A DNA stretch of 64,000 nt, from assembly GCA_002320815.1 (NCBI GenBank), contig DCLA01000079.1, forward strand, positions 1-64,000, written 5' to 3'. The notes under the pieces were generated by a model that made no database searches, had not been told where the DNA came from, and was given only the letters and a program-made list of their open reading frames with translations. Source of the DNA: Myxococcales bacterium UBA1660 (GTDB lineage: Bacteria > Myxococcota_A > Polyangia > Polyangiales > Houyiibacteriaceae). The position numbers and the translations under genes are program-made. This document shows, one piece after another, positions 46,284 to 53,385 of this stretch; within the stretch, counting starts at the first letter, position 1, and the number at the start of each line of letters is the position of its first letter.

Positions 46284-47108
46284 TCAGCCGCCGAGGGGAT
46301 CCATCGGGTCGCAGAGGCTCGCCCAGCAGGGCTCCGGGTCGCCGTCCCGGGCGACCTCCCAGTCGGCGACGACGCCGGGGGAGTCGGTGCGGAAGTAGTA
46401 CCAGTCGCTCGAGATGCAGCCCGACGGGCAGTCGCCGTAGTGGGTCTGCACGACGTAGTGATAGGTGCTGCCCTCGGGGACGACGCAGATGTCCGTGGTG
46501 TGCGGCGCCGAGCGCTCGACGGTGCGGACGATGCCGGGGAGGGCGACGTAGGCCTCGAGGATGGGCGTGACGTAGAGGGTGCGACCGAGCCGGATGGTGA
46601 CCTCGGCGTCGCGGTCGTCGGAGAGGATCTCGCCGACCTCGAACGTCGCGCCGTAGTGATCGTTGAGGCAGCTCCAGGCGTCGTAGGTGCCGTCGACCAT
46701 CGCGGCCGCCACGGCGGGCTCCACCAGGAGCACGAAGCGGTCGTCGATCACGTTGGGGATCGACGAGGGGAAGGTGACACCCAGCCCGGGCTCTCCCGGA
46801 GAGACCAGCGGCTCGAGGGCGTCGAAGTCGGCGTCGGTGCGCGCGGTCGCGGCGGCGTCCAGGGTCAGCCCGGGCTCCACCACGAAGGGCAGCACGGTGC
46901 GTGCGCGGGTGGCGGATGTCGCGTCGAGGGTGACGGCCGTTCCGCCACAGGCGGTCGGGGCCGGCACCGCCGCCTCGAGGTCCACCGGGCTTCCACTGCC
47001 GGGCAGAGCGTCGCAGACGTCCGAGCCGTGATGGTCGGCGCAGCCGCCGAGGGCAATCAAGAGCGATACGAAAACGAGCGAAGCGCCGCGTCGGGTCAGG
47101 TCGCGCAT
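46284..47108 (-). CDS. Lipoprotein of unknown function
   Basis: 274 residues. Lipobox LIALGGC (Cys23) after a hydrophobic VFVSLLIA. The mature protein is beta-rich and has three or four Cys pairs (PTACGG, SCLND, DICVVPEG, CPSGC, CWASLC) but no known domain. ATG at 47108. Transcribed convergently to the acyl-CoA dehydrogenase-like gene and in the same direction as the DUF2141 gene, 61 bases beyond that gene's stop. A surface or periplasmic lipoprotein seems likely; role unknown. Confidence 0.78.
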   Translation of the reverse strand: MRDLTRRGASLVFVSLLIALGGCADHHGSDVCDALPGSGSPVDLEAAVPAPTACGGTAVTLDATSATRARTVLPFVVEPGLTLDAAATARTDADFDALEPLVSPGEPGLGVTFPSSIPNVIDDRFVLLVEPAVAAAMVDGTYDAWSCLNDHYGATFEVGEILSDDRDAEVTIRLGRTLYVTPILEAYVALPGIVRTVERSAPHTTDICVVPEGSTYHYVVQTHYGDCPSGCISSDWYYFRTDSPGVVADWEVARDGDPEPCWASLCDPMDPLGG

Positions 47109-47169
47109 GGTGCGGACCGTACCCCGAGCGGCGCCTCGGTGTCCCTCCCGAAGGAGTGGCGAAGTCGGC

Positions 47170-47640
47170 TCAGTAGCGCATCCGCGACCGCGTCACGAGA
47201 CGACCACCGTCGTGCTGGACGGAAGCGTCGTCGAAGTCGGGACGGCTGAGCGCGTTGTGCTCATCGCGGCTGATGGCGTAGCCCTCCTGGGGGAGACCGA
47301 TGAGGCTCTTGTCCATCTCGTGGTCGTTGTCGGCGTCGTGGAGCGCGGCCATGGCGTAGGTACCGGGAGGCACGTCACGGAAGACGCAGGCGACCTGACC
47401 GCGACGGGCGGCGGCCGCGGCGCGACGGTAGCGGCGCGCGGTGTTCAGCCAGGTGTTCTCGTCCCGGTAGAGGGCACAGCGGACGTAGCCGCCCTCTTCG
47501 ACGTCGATGCCGCTGATGATCCAGCGGATTTCGTTGCCTTCGCCTTCCTGACCGTCGGCGGTGCGCGGCGCGGTGACGAAGGAGGTGGCGAGGAGAGCGG
47601 CGGTGGCGAGGAGGGTGGCGAGGCGGGTCATCATGCCCAT
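47170..47640 (-). CDS. Exported DUF2141-domain protein
   Basis: 156 residues. Signal peptide LATLLATAALLATSFVTAPRTADG (first part LATLLATAALLATSFV). DUF2141 signatures: ISGIDVEEGGYVRCALYRDE, CVFRDVPPGTYAMAALHDAD, NDHEMDKSLIGLPQEGYAIS. The domain is a small beta-sandwich of unknown role found in exported proteins. Starts at 47640, 47634 and 47631 (ATG GGC ATG ATG) are all in frame. A sigma-54-like site ends only about eight bases from the first ATG, which would favour the inner ones. Confidence 0.87.
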   Translation of the reverse strand: MGMMTRLATLLATAALLATSFVTAPRTADGQEGEGNEIRWIISGIDVEEGGYVRCALYRDENTWLNTARRYRRAAAAARRGQVACVFRDVPPGTYAMAALHDADNDHEMDKSLIGLPQEGYAISRDEHNALSRPDFDDASVQHDGGRLVTRSRMRY

Positions 47641-47646
47641 CGATAC

Positions 47647-47663
47647 TGCAGTCGCCGTGCCAA
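47647..47663 (-). promoter_or_regulatory. Sigma-54-like promoter candidate very close to a start codon
   Basis: On the minus strand TTGGCACG-GCGA-CTGCA, with GG and GC separated by exactly ten bases (47660-47661 and 47648-47649). The predicted transcript would begin at about 47637, inside the first ATG of the DUF2141 gene, so it would be nearly leaderless for the ATG at 47634. The sequence match is good but the geometry is odd. Confidence 0.35.
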
Positions 47664-47882
47664 GGTCTCCCGAGGGGTGTTCGAGCCCTTCTTTTACGGG
47701 AGTTTCGGCGATTCCAGGGGTCGAGCGGGGCATCTCGACACGCCGTGAAAGAAGCGCCCCGTGGCGTGATCTCCGGACCCCTCGCGCTCCCGGGGCAAGG
47801 CGCCGCACTCGCTGGAATCGGCCGCCGTCATCGGGCTCTCGTGGGTCGACCGAGGTGGCTCGAGGTCACCGGTGGCCTGGGG

Positions 47883-49109
47883 TCACGGGGCGGTGGGGGG
47901 CGCCTCGTCTTCCGCGGTGGGCGACGCCGGAGCCTCGTCGTCTCTTGGGAGCGCCTCGGGGTCGTTGGCTCGTTCACCCCGATCGACACCGGGCGTGTCG
48001 CTCGGGTAGGCCGGCTCCGAGTCGTCACCGGACTCGCCCTCGAGGGACGCTCCGTCGCTCGGGCCACCTTCGGTCGGGTGCTCCGTCTCCGGGGCATCCT
48101 CGAGGACGTCGTCCGGGAGAGGCGCGGGGACGGCTTCGTCGTCGCTCACGTCTTCGTCGGGGGGTTCGGGCGTTTCGTCATAGGATTCCGCGTCCACGCC
48201 GGCTTCACCGAGACCACCCCGAAGGTCCGGGGCCCGCTCGCGGAGCGCCTCCTCGAGCCACTCCTCGAAGCGCGCGTTCATCTCCGGCGTCACCGTATGC
48301 GCGACGCCGTCGATCTCGAGGAGCGAGACCGGCATCGCCGCGTCGGTGAGGAGCCGGACGAGCTCCCGGGTGGGTTCGATGCGCACGATCGGATCGGCGG
48401 TGCCGTGCATCGAGCGCACGATGGCGGCGCCATCGGGACGGAAGGGCGGGCGAGCGGCCGGCGGGACCCAACCGGCGATGGGGAGCGCGAGACCGACCTC
48501 CTCAGGATGACGCAGCGCGGTGGTCCAGGCCGTGATCGCGCCCTGGGAGAAGCCGGTGACGATCGGCGTCCCCGCCGTCGGTCGGGTGCGCCGGACGTGA
48601 CGGATCAGGCGGGCCAGTCGGTCGGCCATGGTGACCAGGTCCGAGGCGAGTTCGTCGTGGTGGTTCGTCTCGGTGACGCTGTGCCGGGCCCAGGCGTAGC
48701 CGTCGCCGAGCGCGAGGGGACCGCGCGGCACGAGCACGCGCATCGGGGTCGGGACGCGGCCGAAGGGGCCACCGGGGATCCGGGGCCGGTCGCCGCGGCC
48801 GTGGAGCATGAGGACCAAGGGGAGCGGAGCGTCGTCGTCGGCTTCGCCGAGGCGGATCTCCGCGTACCAGAGGCCCTCGAAGACCCTCGCTCGCGCGTGG
48901 ATGTCGGGCGCATCGGGGGGGAGTTCCGGGTCCACCGACCTACGCGTGCCGTCGGGCAAGAGCGGCGCGATGCCTTCCGCGCTCGCGGCCAGCTCGGTGT
49001 CCAGACTCACCGCCGCCGACGCGGGCCAGCGGACCTCGTGGACTCGGGAGCCGCAGCCGCCGCACCCCGTCAGGGCGAGGAGCCAGAGGAGATGACGGAC
49101 GCGGCTCAC
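47883..49109 (-). CDS. Alpha/beta-hydrolase (carboxylesterase/phospholipase-type) lipoprotein with acidic tail
   Basis: 408 residues from GTG 49109. Lipobox LLALTGC (Cys17). Hydrolase fold about 75-300: LMLHGRGD (oxyanion region), nucleophile Ser in VTGFSQGAI, then MHGTADPIV with the Asp and DGVAHTV with the His. This matches the LYsophospholipase/carboxylesterase (YpfH/Est) branch. The last hundred residues are an Asp/Glu/Pro-rich, probably disordered tail. The 5' end overlaps the frame of a small lipoprotein by about 170 bases, so one of the two starts or stops may be altered. Substrate unknown. Confidence 0.85.
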   Translation of the reverse strand: MSRVRHLLWLLALTGCGGCGSRVHEVRWPASAAVSLDTELAASAEGIAPLLPDGTRRSVDPELPPDAPDIHARARVFEGLWYAEIRLGEADDDAPLPLVLMLHGRGDRPRIPGGPFGRVPTPMRVLVPRGPLALGDGYAWARHSVTETNHHDELASDLVTMADRLARLIRHVRRTRPTAGTPIVTGFSQGAITAWTTALRHPEEVGLALPIAGWVPPAARPPFRPDGAAIVRSMHGTADPIVRIEPTRELVRLLTDAAMPVSLLEIDGVAHTVTPEMNARFEEWLEEALRERAPDLRGGLGEAGVDAESYDETPEPPDEDVSDDEAVPAPLPDDVLEDAPETEHPTEGGPSDGASLEGESGDDSEPAYPSDTPGVDRGERANDPEALPRDDEAPASPTAEDEAPPTAP

Positions 49110-49374
49110 ACAGGTCTTGGTCGTCGTCTTCGGCGGCGTCGGGGTCTTCGCTGGCCACGGGCTGGTAGGCGTTCACGGCGTAGGAGGGACAGTCGTCGTC
49201 GCTGACGAAGGTGCGCCCGAAGCGGCTCCCGGGGACGGGTTCGCCGTCGGGGGCTTCGGTCGCGGGACTGGGCGCCGGCGTGGGCGCTTCGGCCGAGGGC
49301 GTCGCCGTCGGCGTGGTGGGAGCGGGCTCGGTCCCGCCGCAGGCGAGCAGTAAGGCGAAGGAGGGGGCGCGCAT
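48940..49374 (-). CDS. Short lipoprotein overlapping the hydrolase gene (uncertain)
   Basis: 144 residues. A very short signal (MRAPSFALLLAC, Cys12) leads into a Pro/Thr/Ala linker and a segment with two Cys (DDDCPSYAVNAY, QDLCEPRP). The last 57 residues overlap the hydrolase gene out of frame and turn into arginine-rich sequence typical of a shadow, so the real stop may have been lost by a frameshift. An in-frame stop upstream of the ATG fixes the start. Real lipoprotein N-terminus, unreliable C-terminus. Confidence 0.45.
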   Translation of the reverse strand: MRAPSFALLLACGGTEPAPTTPTATPSAEAPTPAPSPATEAPDGEPVPGSRFGRTFVSDDDCPSYAVNAYQPVASEDPDAAEDDDQDLCEPRPSSPLAPRPDGVRRLRLPSPRGPLARVGGGESGHRAGRERGRHRAALARRHA

Positions 49375-49429
49375 CGGCGGAGGCTATCGCGCGCCGGAAG
49401 CAAGCTCCATGGGCAGGGAGGGTTCCGTC

Positions 49430-49503
49430 CGCGGTGCCGCGGTGCCGCGGTGGGCCACGGTGCTGTGATGCCGCGATGCCGCGGTCGGCCGCGATGCCGC
49501 GCG
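49430..49503. repeat. Degenerate GCGGTGCC/GATGCCGC tandem repeat
   Basis: About 74 bases of imperfect repeats built on GCGGTGCC and its variant GCGATGCC, with one interruption (GGGCCACGG). It lies between the short lipoprotein gene and the gene ending at 49519 and contains no reading frame of its own. Each unit can pair with its neighbours, so it may also act as a transcript end. Confidence 0.65.
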
Positions 49504-49518
49504 GGTCTACGATCCGCT

Positions 49519-50043
49519 TCAGGCGGGCGCTTCGGCGCGGGGTGAGGTGAATCGGGCCGAGCCCGTCTCCACCTTGAGCGCTCCGGTGGCTCGGAAGGCG
49601 TAGCGTGCCGCCTCGAGTTCCTCGGCGGTCTCGGCGACGACCCCGAGGGCCGTTCCGCCGCGGCGCGCGTCGGCGTCGAAGAAGTCGGCGCGAAGGACCC
49701 GACGGCGCCAGCCCACGATCGCACCGATGAGCGCGCCGAGCGGCGCGATCAGGGCGACCCCGATCAATGCGGCGCCGAGGTGTCCGCCGAGCAGCTCGGG
49801 CAAGTCTTCCGAGCGCACCGTGGTGAACGCGCCCAGGGCCATGCCGCCGAGAGCGGCTCCGATCAGCGCGCCCATCCACGCCAGCGACGCCGCCCGGTGG
49901 TGCGGATACGTCGCGAGATGCGGCCCGTCGGTGTCGTCGGGACTCAAGAGGGAGGTGCGTCGGTCGGGGATTCCCCGGTCGCGCATGAGGCGCTTCGCTT
50001 TGCCTGCGGCTTCGGCGGTCTTGTAGATGCCGATGATCTTCAT
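49519..50043 (-). CDS. Membrane protein with YflT-like N-terminal domain and Gly-rich helices
   Basis: 174 residues from ATG 50043. The first 60 residues (IIGIYKTAEAAGKAKRLMRD, SLLSPDDTDG) look like the small alpha/beta domain of general-stress YflT/GSP17M proteins. Two Gly/Ala-rich membrane helices follow (LAWMGALIGAALGGMALGAF, LGAALIGVALIAPLGALIGAI), a glycine-zipper layout, then a cytoplasmic tail. No enzyme motif. Upstream neighbour on the same strand is the small RuvA-C-like gene, 46 bases away. Confidence 0.75.
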   Translation of the reverse strand: MKIIGIYKTAEAAGKAKRLMRDRGIPDRRTSLLSPDDTDGPHLATYPHHRAASLAWMGALIGAALGGMALGAFTTVRSEDLPELLGGHLGAALIGVALIAPLGALIGAIVGWRRRVLRADFFDADARRGGTALGVVAETAEELEAARYAFRATGALKVETGSARFTSPRAEAPA

Positions 50044-50089
50044 CCTCTGGGTTGTTGGGGCAGTGACCGACCCTGACCAGGGCGCGGGC

Positions 50090-50407
50090 CTAGCGGCGGC
50101 TCGACGACGGGCGGCTCGGAGACCGGGTCGCCGGGGCGCCTGCGCGAAGCGCCGAACGCATGAGCTCGGTGGTCGTCGGGGGCCGGTCCGTCGGGAGTTC
50201 GCCGCTGCGGAGCGCGGTCCAGACCAGCCAGCGGGCCTCGGTCTTGCGGTAGCCCATGGAGGCGAGCAGGGCGATGACCTTGGTCGCGACCGGCGAAGGA
50301 CGCGCCGAGGCGAGACGGGAGTTCCGGCCGTCGAGCTTGAGGACCAGGTGGGAGGTCGGCTCGCGACGGCGGGGGTTCGGGGCGGGGAGAGTCTTGGTAG
50401 CTCGCAT
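50090..50407 (-). CDS. Small protein with RuvA C-terminal-like helical motif
   Basis: 105 residues. ATG at 50407 is supported by AGGAAAAGGA just upstream. The central segment VATKVIALLASMGYRKTEARW resembles the UBA-like C-terminal domain of RuvA (ALxxLGYxxxEA), which contacts RuvB; flanks are basic and rich in Arg and Pro. A stand-alone RuvA-C-like protein could bind DNA or a RuvB-type ATPase, but no ruv gene is in the window. The similarity is short, so the functional call is weak; the gene itself is likely real. Confidence 0.6.
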   Translation of the reverse strand: MRATKTLPAPNPRRREPTSHLVLKLDGRNSRLASARPSPVATKVIALLASMGYRKTEARWLVWTALRSGELPTDRPPTTTELMRSALRAGAPATRSPSRPSSSRR

Positions 50408-50492
50408 GAGTCCTTTTCCTGTTGAGCGAGCACCCAACCTAGCGAGCGGGTGTGACAGTCGGTGACCGCGCCAGCGCCGTAGGGATCGAGGG

Positions 50493-51800
50493 GTGGGCGT
50501 CGGGGTACGAGAGGTCGTGCCGACCTCGCGAACGATTCACCGCCTCCGGACCCCCGGGCTCCTGTCGCTCCTCCTCACCGTCGCTTGCGCCGACGTCACG
50601 ACCGTCGGCGACGTCGAGCGACTGCCCGACGCGGGGACGGCCGAAGACGCCGATGCCGGACGGCTCGAGCTTCCGGATGACGCGGGCAGCAACGACGCGG
50701 GCTGGACCGAGGACGGCGGCGCCGGATGGGCGGAGGACGCCTCGCTCGACGCCGGCGTCGCGCCGATGGACGCGGGGGCGGTCGACGAGGAGGATGCGGG
50801 GAGCGCCGGTCCCATCGAGGATCCCACGGACTGGTCCGAGGTGCCGCTGGCGGATCCGGACACCGTGCTCGCGCGCGACGGGAGGTACATCACCTACGGC
50901 ACGACGCTGGGGGCCGGACGGGGTCCCCGATGCGGCGGGCGCGGCAAGCTCTACGTGCCCTATCTCGTCCACGGGTCGGGCAACTCGGTGCGCATGAGCG
51001 ACTGCGCCGCGGGCGACGCGATGCCGGATGGACCGGGCGCTTGGGCGGAGCCCGGAGGAGCGATCTGGGCGCCGGGCGTAGTCCGGTTCGGTGACCGCTA
51101 CTTCATGTTCTACACCGCCAGCCGTCGGGGCTCGGGCCAGAAGTGCATCGGCCGCGCGACGTCGGGGAGCGCGCGCGGACCCTTCGTCTCGCGCGGTGAG
51201 TGGGCCTGCCCGGCGGCTGGGCGATGGGTGATCGACGCCAACCCGATCGTGGCCGGCGGCCGGATGTACGTGGCCTACCGCGACGACGCGATCACGTCGT
51301 TCCCGGAGACCGGACTGTCGGTGGTGCGAACCGATGATTCGGGGCGGGCGGTGTGGTCGACGCGACGAGACCTCCTGGTGAGCACGGACATCCGGTGGGA
51401 GACGATCCGCATCAGTGGGACGAGTCACGTGATCGAGAACCCCTCGCTCTTCCGGCACGGGGGGACCTGGTACGTCGCGTACTCCGGGAACAACTGGGAC
51501 AGCGCGCGCTACGCCACGGGGATTGCGGACTGCGGCAGCGGCGTGTTGCCGTTGTCGCGGTGTGCGCCGATGCGGCGCGGGGTGCAGCGGCCGTTCTTCG
51601 GTTTTACCGGGGCCGGCGGGCTCGACCCCTATCGTGGATTGCCGGGGAATCACCAAGGGCCCGGCGGGATGGACGTGTTCCAGGCGGCGGACGGGACGCT
51701 GCGGGCCGTGTGGCACTGGTGGCGACCGTCGGACCGGAGTCGGCACCTGAGCGTGGGGCGGCTGCTGACGAACGCGGGCGGGTTCTACGTCGGTCGTTGA
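50493..51800 (+). CDS. GH43-type five-bladed beta-propeller lipoprotein
   Basis: 435 residues. Starts with GTG 50493 or 50517; either leads to LLSLLLTVAC (lipobox, Cys near 32). A Asp/Gly/Ala spacer precedes a propeller with blades typical of glycoside hydrolase clan F: PDTVLARDGRYITYGT (first Asp), IWAPGVVRFGDRYFMFYTA, VIDANPIVAGGRMYVAY (second Asp) and HVIENPSLFRHGGTWYVAY (Glu). These three acids occupy the GH43 catalytic positions. So it may cleave arabinan- or xylan-type polysaccharide at the surface; the substrate is not determined. Confidence 0.8.
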   Translation: MGVGVREVVPTSRTIHRLRTPGLLSLLLTVACADVTTVGDVERLPDAGTAEDADAGRLELPDDAGSNDAGWTEDGGAGWAEDASLDAGVAPMDAGAVDEEDAGSAGPIEDPTDWSEVPLADPDTVLARDGRYITYGTTLGAGRGPRCGGRGKLYVPYLVHGSGNSVRMSDCAAGDAMPDGPGAWAEPGGAIWAPGVVRFGDRYFMFYTASRRGSGQKCIGRATSGSARGPFVSRGEWACPAAGRWVIDANPIVAGGRMYVAYRDDAITSFPETGLSVVRTDDSGRAVWSTRRDLLVSTDIRWETIRISGTSHVIENPSLFRHGGTWYVAYSGNNWDSARYATGIADCGSGVLPLSRCAPMRRGVQRPFFGFTGAGGLDPYRGLPGNHQGPGGMDVFQAADGTLRAVWHWWRPSDRSRHLSVGRLLTNAGGFYVGR

Positions 51801-51841
51801 AGGCGTGGCCTCACGGGGCGACCGGGCCTAGACCGGTCGCG

Positions 51842-52500
51842 ATGCGCGTGTTGGTGCTGCCGGGGATGGATGGTGGCGCGGAGCTCTCGGAGGAGTTCCG
51901 CGCGCGGATGGCTCGGTGGTACGCGGTGGATTCCGTCGAGTACGGAGCGGGGGGCGCGCCGGTGGAGACGGTGGCGGCGGCGCTCGGGGGGTCGGAGGCG
52001 ACGGTAGTCGTCGCGGAGTCCTTCTCGGGAGCCGTGGCGCTGCGCGCGTTGCAGCGACCAGAGGCGCGACGCGGGGTGGTCGGGTTGGTGCTCGCGTTCA
52101 GCTTCGTCGTCTCGCCGACCGCGGGGTGGATGCGGCCGTTCGCGCGGGACTTCGTGTTTCGTCGCCCGCCGCCGGAGTGGGCGATTCGGGCGTCGATGAC
52201 CGGGCGGGAGGGGACCCCTCTCTGGTTCGTCGAGCGATCGCGCGTGCTGGCGGCACCGTCATCGCGGAGCGAGTGCGCGGGATGCGGGGGCTCGACGTGC
52301 GGGACGAGCTCGCGGCGGTGGAGCTGCCGATGCTCTCGCTGCGGGCGACTGGGGACCGCCTGGTCCGGGCCGAGAGTGCGCCAGAAGCCCACCGGGTGAT
52401 CGAGGTGCGGCGCGTTCAGTCGGCACATCTCGGTCTACACGTCGCGCCTGAGCGATGCGCCGAGCTGATACGAGACTGGATCGGGCGCCTCTTGGTCTGA
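51842..52500 (+). pseudogene. Alpha/beta-hydrolase gene split by a frameshift
   Basis: The first part (from ATG 51842) reads VLVLPGMDGGAELSEEFRAR, and the nucleophile elbow is VVVAESFSGAVALRAL. The frame then fails near 52255; the family-like continuation VIAERVRGMRGLDVRDELAA, LSLRATGDRLV (Asp) and SAHLGLH (His) lies in the frame ending with the TGA at 52500. A single missing base (or two extra) at about 52250-52258 joins the two halves into one 219-residue protein with a full catalytic triad. Sequencing error or recent decay cannot be told apart. Follows the GH43-like gene by 41 bases. Confidence 0.75.
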
Positions 52501-52502
52501 GA

Positions 52503-52518
52503 TGGCTCCGCGGAGCCA
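52503..52518. repeat. 16-bp perfect palindrome, copy 1
   Basis: TGGCTCCGCGGAGCCA, identical to three other sites between 52.5 and 54.8 kb. It starts two bases after the split hydrolase gene. Confidence 0.9.
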
Positions 52519-52537
52519 GAGCAGGGCCTCGGTATTC

Positions 52538-52553
52538 TGGCTCCGCGGAGCCA
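52538..52553. repeat. 16-bp perfect palindrome, copy 2
   Basis: TGGCTCCGCGGAGCCA, 19 bases after copy 1, in the gap before the Gre-factor gene. The pair could fold into a larger hairpin. Confidence 0.9.
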
Positions 52554-52592
52554 GTGGCTGGCGAGACGAGCGGCCGGCTCCATGGTCGGGGC

Positions 52593-53102
52593 ATGAGCAA
52601 GGCGTTCACGAAGGAGGACGATGGACCGAAGGCGGAGCGTCTTCCCGACCTTCCGCAGAGCCGGCACCCCAACTACGTGACCGCCGAGGGCCTACGGTCG
52701 CTCCAGGAGCGCCTCGAGCGACGTCGTGCGGACCTACGAGAGCTGCGCGAGGTCCCGGACGAAGAGCGAGACCACTACGAGGTGGCGGTCGTCGAGCGCG
52801 ACATCCGGTTCCTGGAGACTCGAGTCGGCAACGCGATCCTCGTGGACCCCGATACGCTGGACCCCGAGCAGGTCGGCTTCGGCGCCGAGGTCGATGTCCT
52901 CGACGAGGACGAGCGCGCTGCGACGTACCGCATCGTGGGCGAAGACCAGGCGGACCCGAGTCGAGGCTGGGTCGCTCCCTTCTCCCCCCTCGCGGTCGCT
53001 CTACGGAGCGCCCGAGTCGGCGACGAGGTCACTTGGCGACGCCCCTCTGGAACCGCTCACCTCGAGGTCGTCGCGATCCGCTATCCCGGCCGGACCATCT
53101 AG
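52593..53102 (+). CDS. GreA/GreB-family transcription factor
   Basis: 169 residues. Gre factors enter the RNA-polymerase secondary channel and restart backtracked complexes by transcript cleavage. SKAFTKEDD at the N-terminus and the coiled coil (LRSLQERLERRRADLRELRE, then ERDHYEVAVVERDIRFLETRV) are GreB-like; the C-terminal FKBP-like part (FGAEVDVLDEDERAATYRIVG, then WVAPFSPLAVALRSARVGDEV) is complete. The acidic tip residues are replaced by VPDEERDHYE, so the cleavage activity may differ from classical GreB. ATG at 52593; two palindromes lie just upstream. Confidence 0.88.
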   Translation: MSKAFTKEDDGPKAERLPDLPQSRHPNYVTAEGLRSLQERLERRRADLRELREVPDEERDHYEVAVVERDIRFLETRVGNAILVDPDTLDPEQVGFGAEVDVLDEDERAATYRIVGEDQADPSRGWVAPFSPLAVALRSARVGDEVTWRRPSGTAHLEVVAIRYPGRTI

Positions 53103-53115
53103 CCGAGGAAGCAAC

Positions 53116-53349
53116 CTACATTCGCCGCTTGAAACACATGACTCCTTCCGATTGGGTCGTCAGCTCCCATCCAGCTGCCCCCATCGTATTGCCGAACTCG
53201 TTCATGTCAGCGGCGCTGCTGACCGGTTCACAGTGCACCTGCCATGTGTTCGTCGATTGAGCGGTCGACCGCTGCACCGCGAGCGGCGCAGCCATGCACC
53301 CGATCACGAAAGAGACGAGCGCGACCACGGGGGCTTTGGAGCGATTCAT
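53116..53349 (-). CDS. Small exported DUF4177-like protein
   Basis: 77 residues. Signal peptide or lipobox (VVALVSFVIGC, Cys18). The mature part WQVHCEPVSSAADMNEFGNT plus GAAGWELTTQSEGVMCFKR follows the DUF4177 pattern (strand, helix, GxxGWEL, strand, FKR). DUF4177 proteins are tiny and of unknown role. Convergent with the Gre-factor gene with 13 bases between stops, and it starts 36 bases after the stop of the HNH gene on the same strand. Confidence 0.75.
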   Translation of the reverse strand: MNRSKAPVVALVSFVIGCMAAPLAVQRSTAQSTNTWQVHCEPVSSAADMNEFGNTMGAAGWELTTQSEGVMCFKRRM

Positions 53350-53385
53350 CCACGAACAGTACCCGAGACAGGGGCCGCTCGGGCG

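Noticed and set aside
45291..47249. 652-residue plus-strand open frame
   Set aside because: It is a shadow of the acyl-CoA dehydrogenase-like gene and antisense to two genes; arginine/glycine-rich with no motif.
49430..49503. CRISPR array
   Set aside because: Units are about 8 bases and contiguous, with no spacers of constant length; a simple degenerate repeat.
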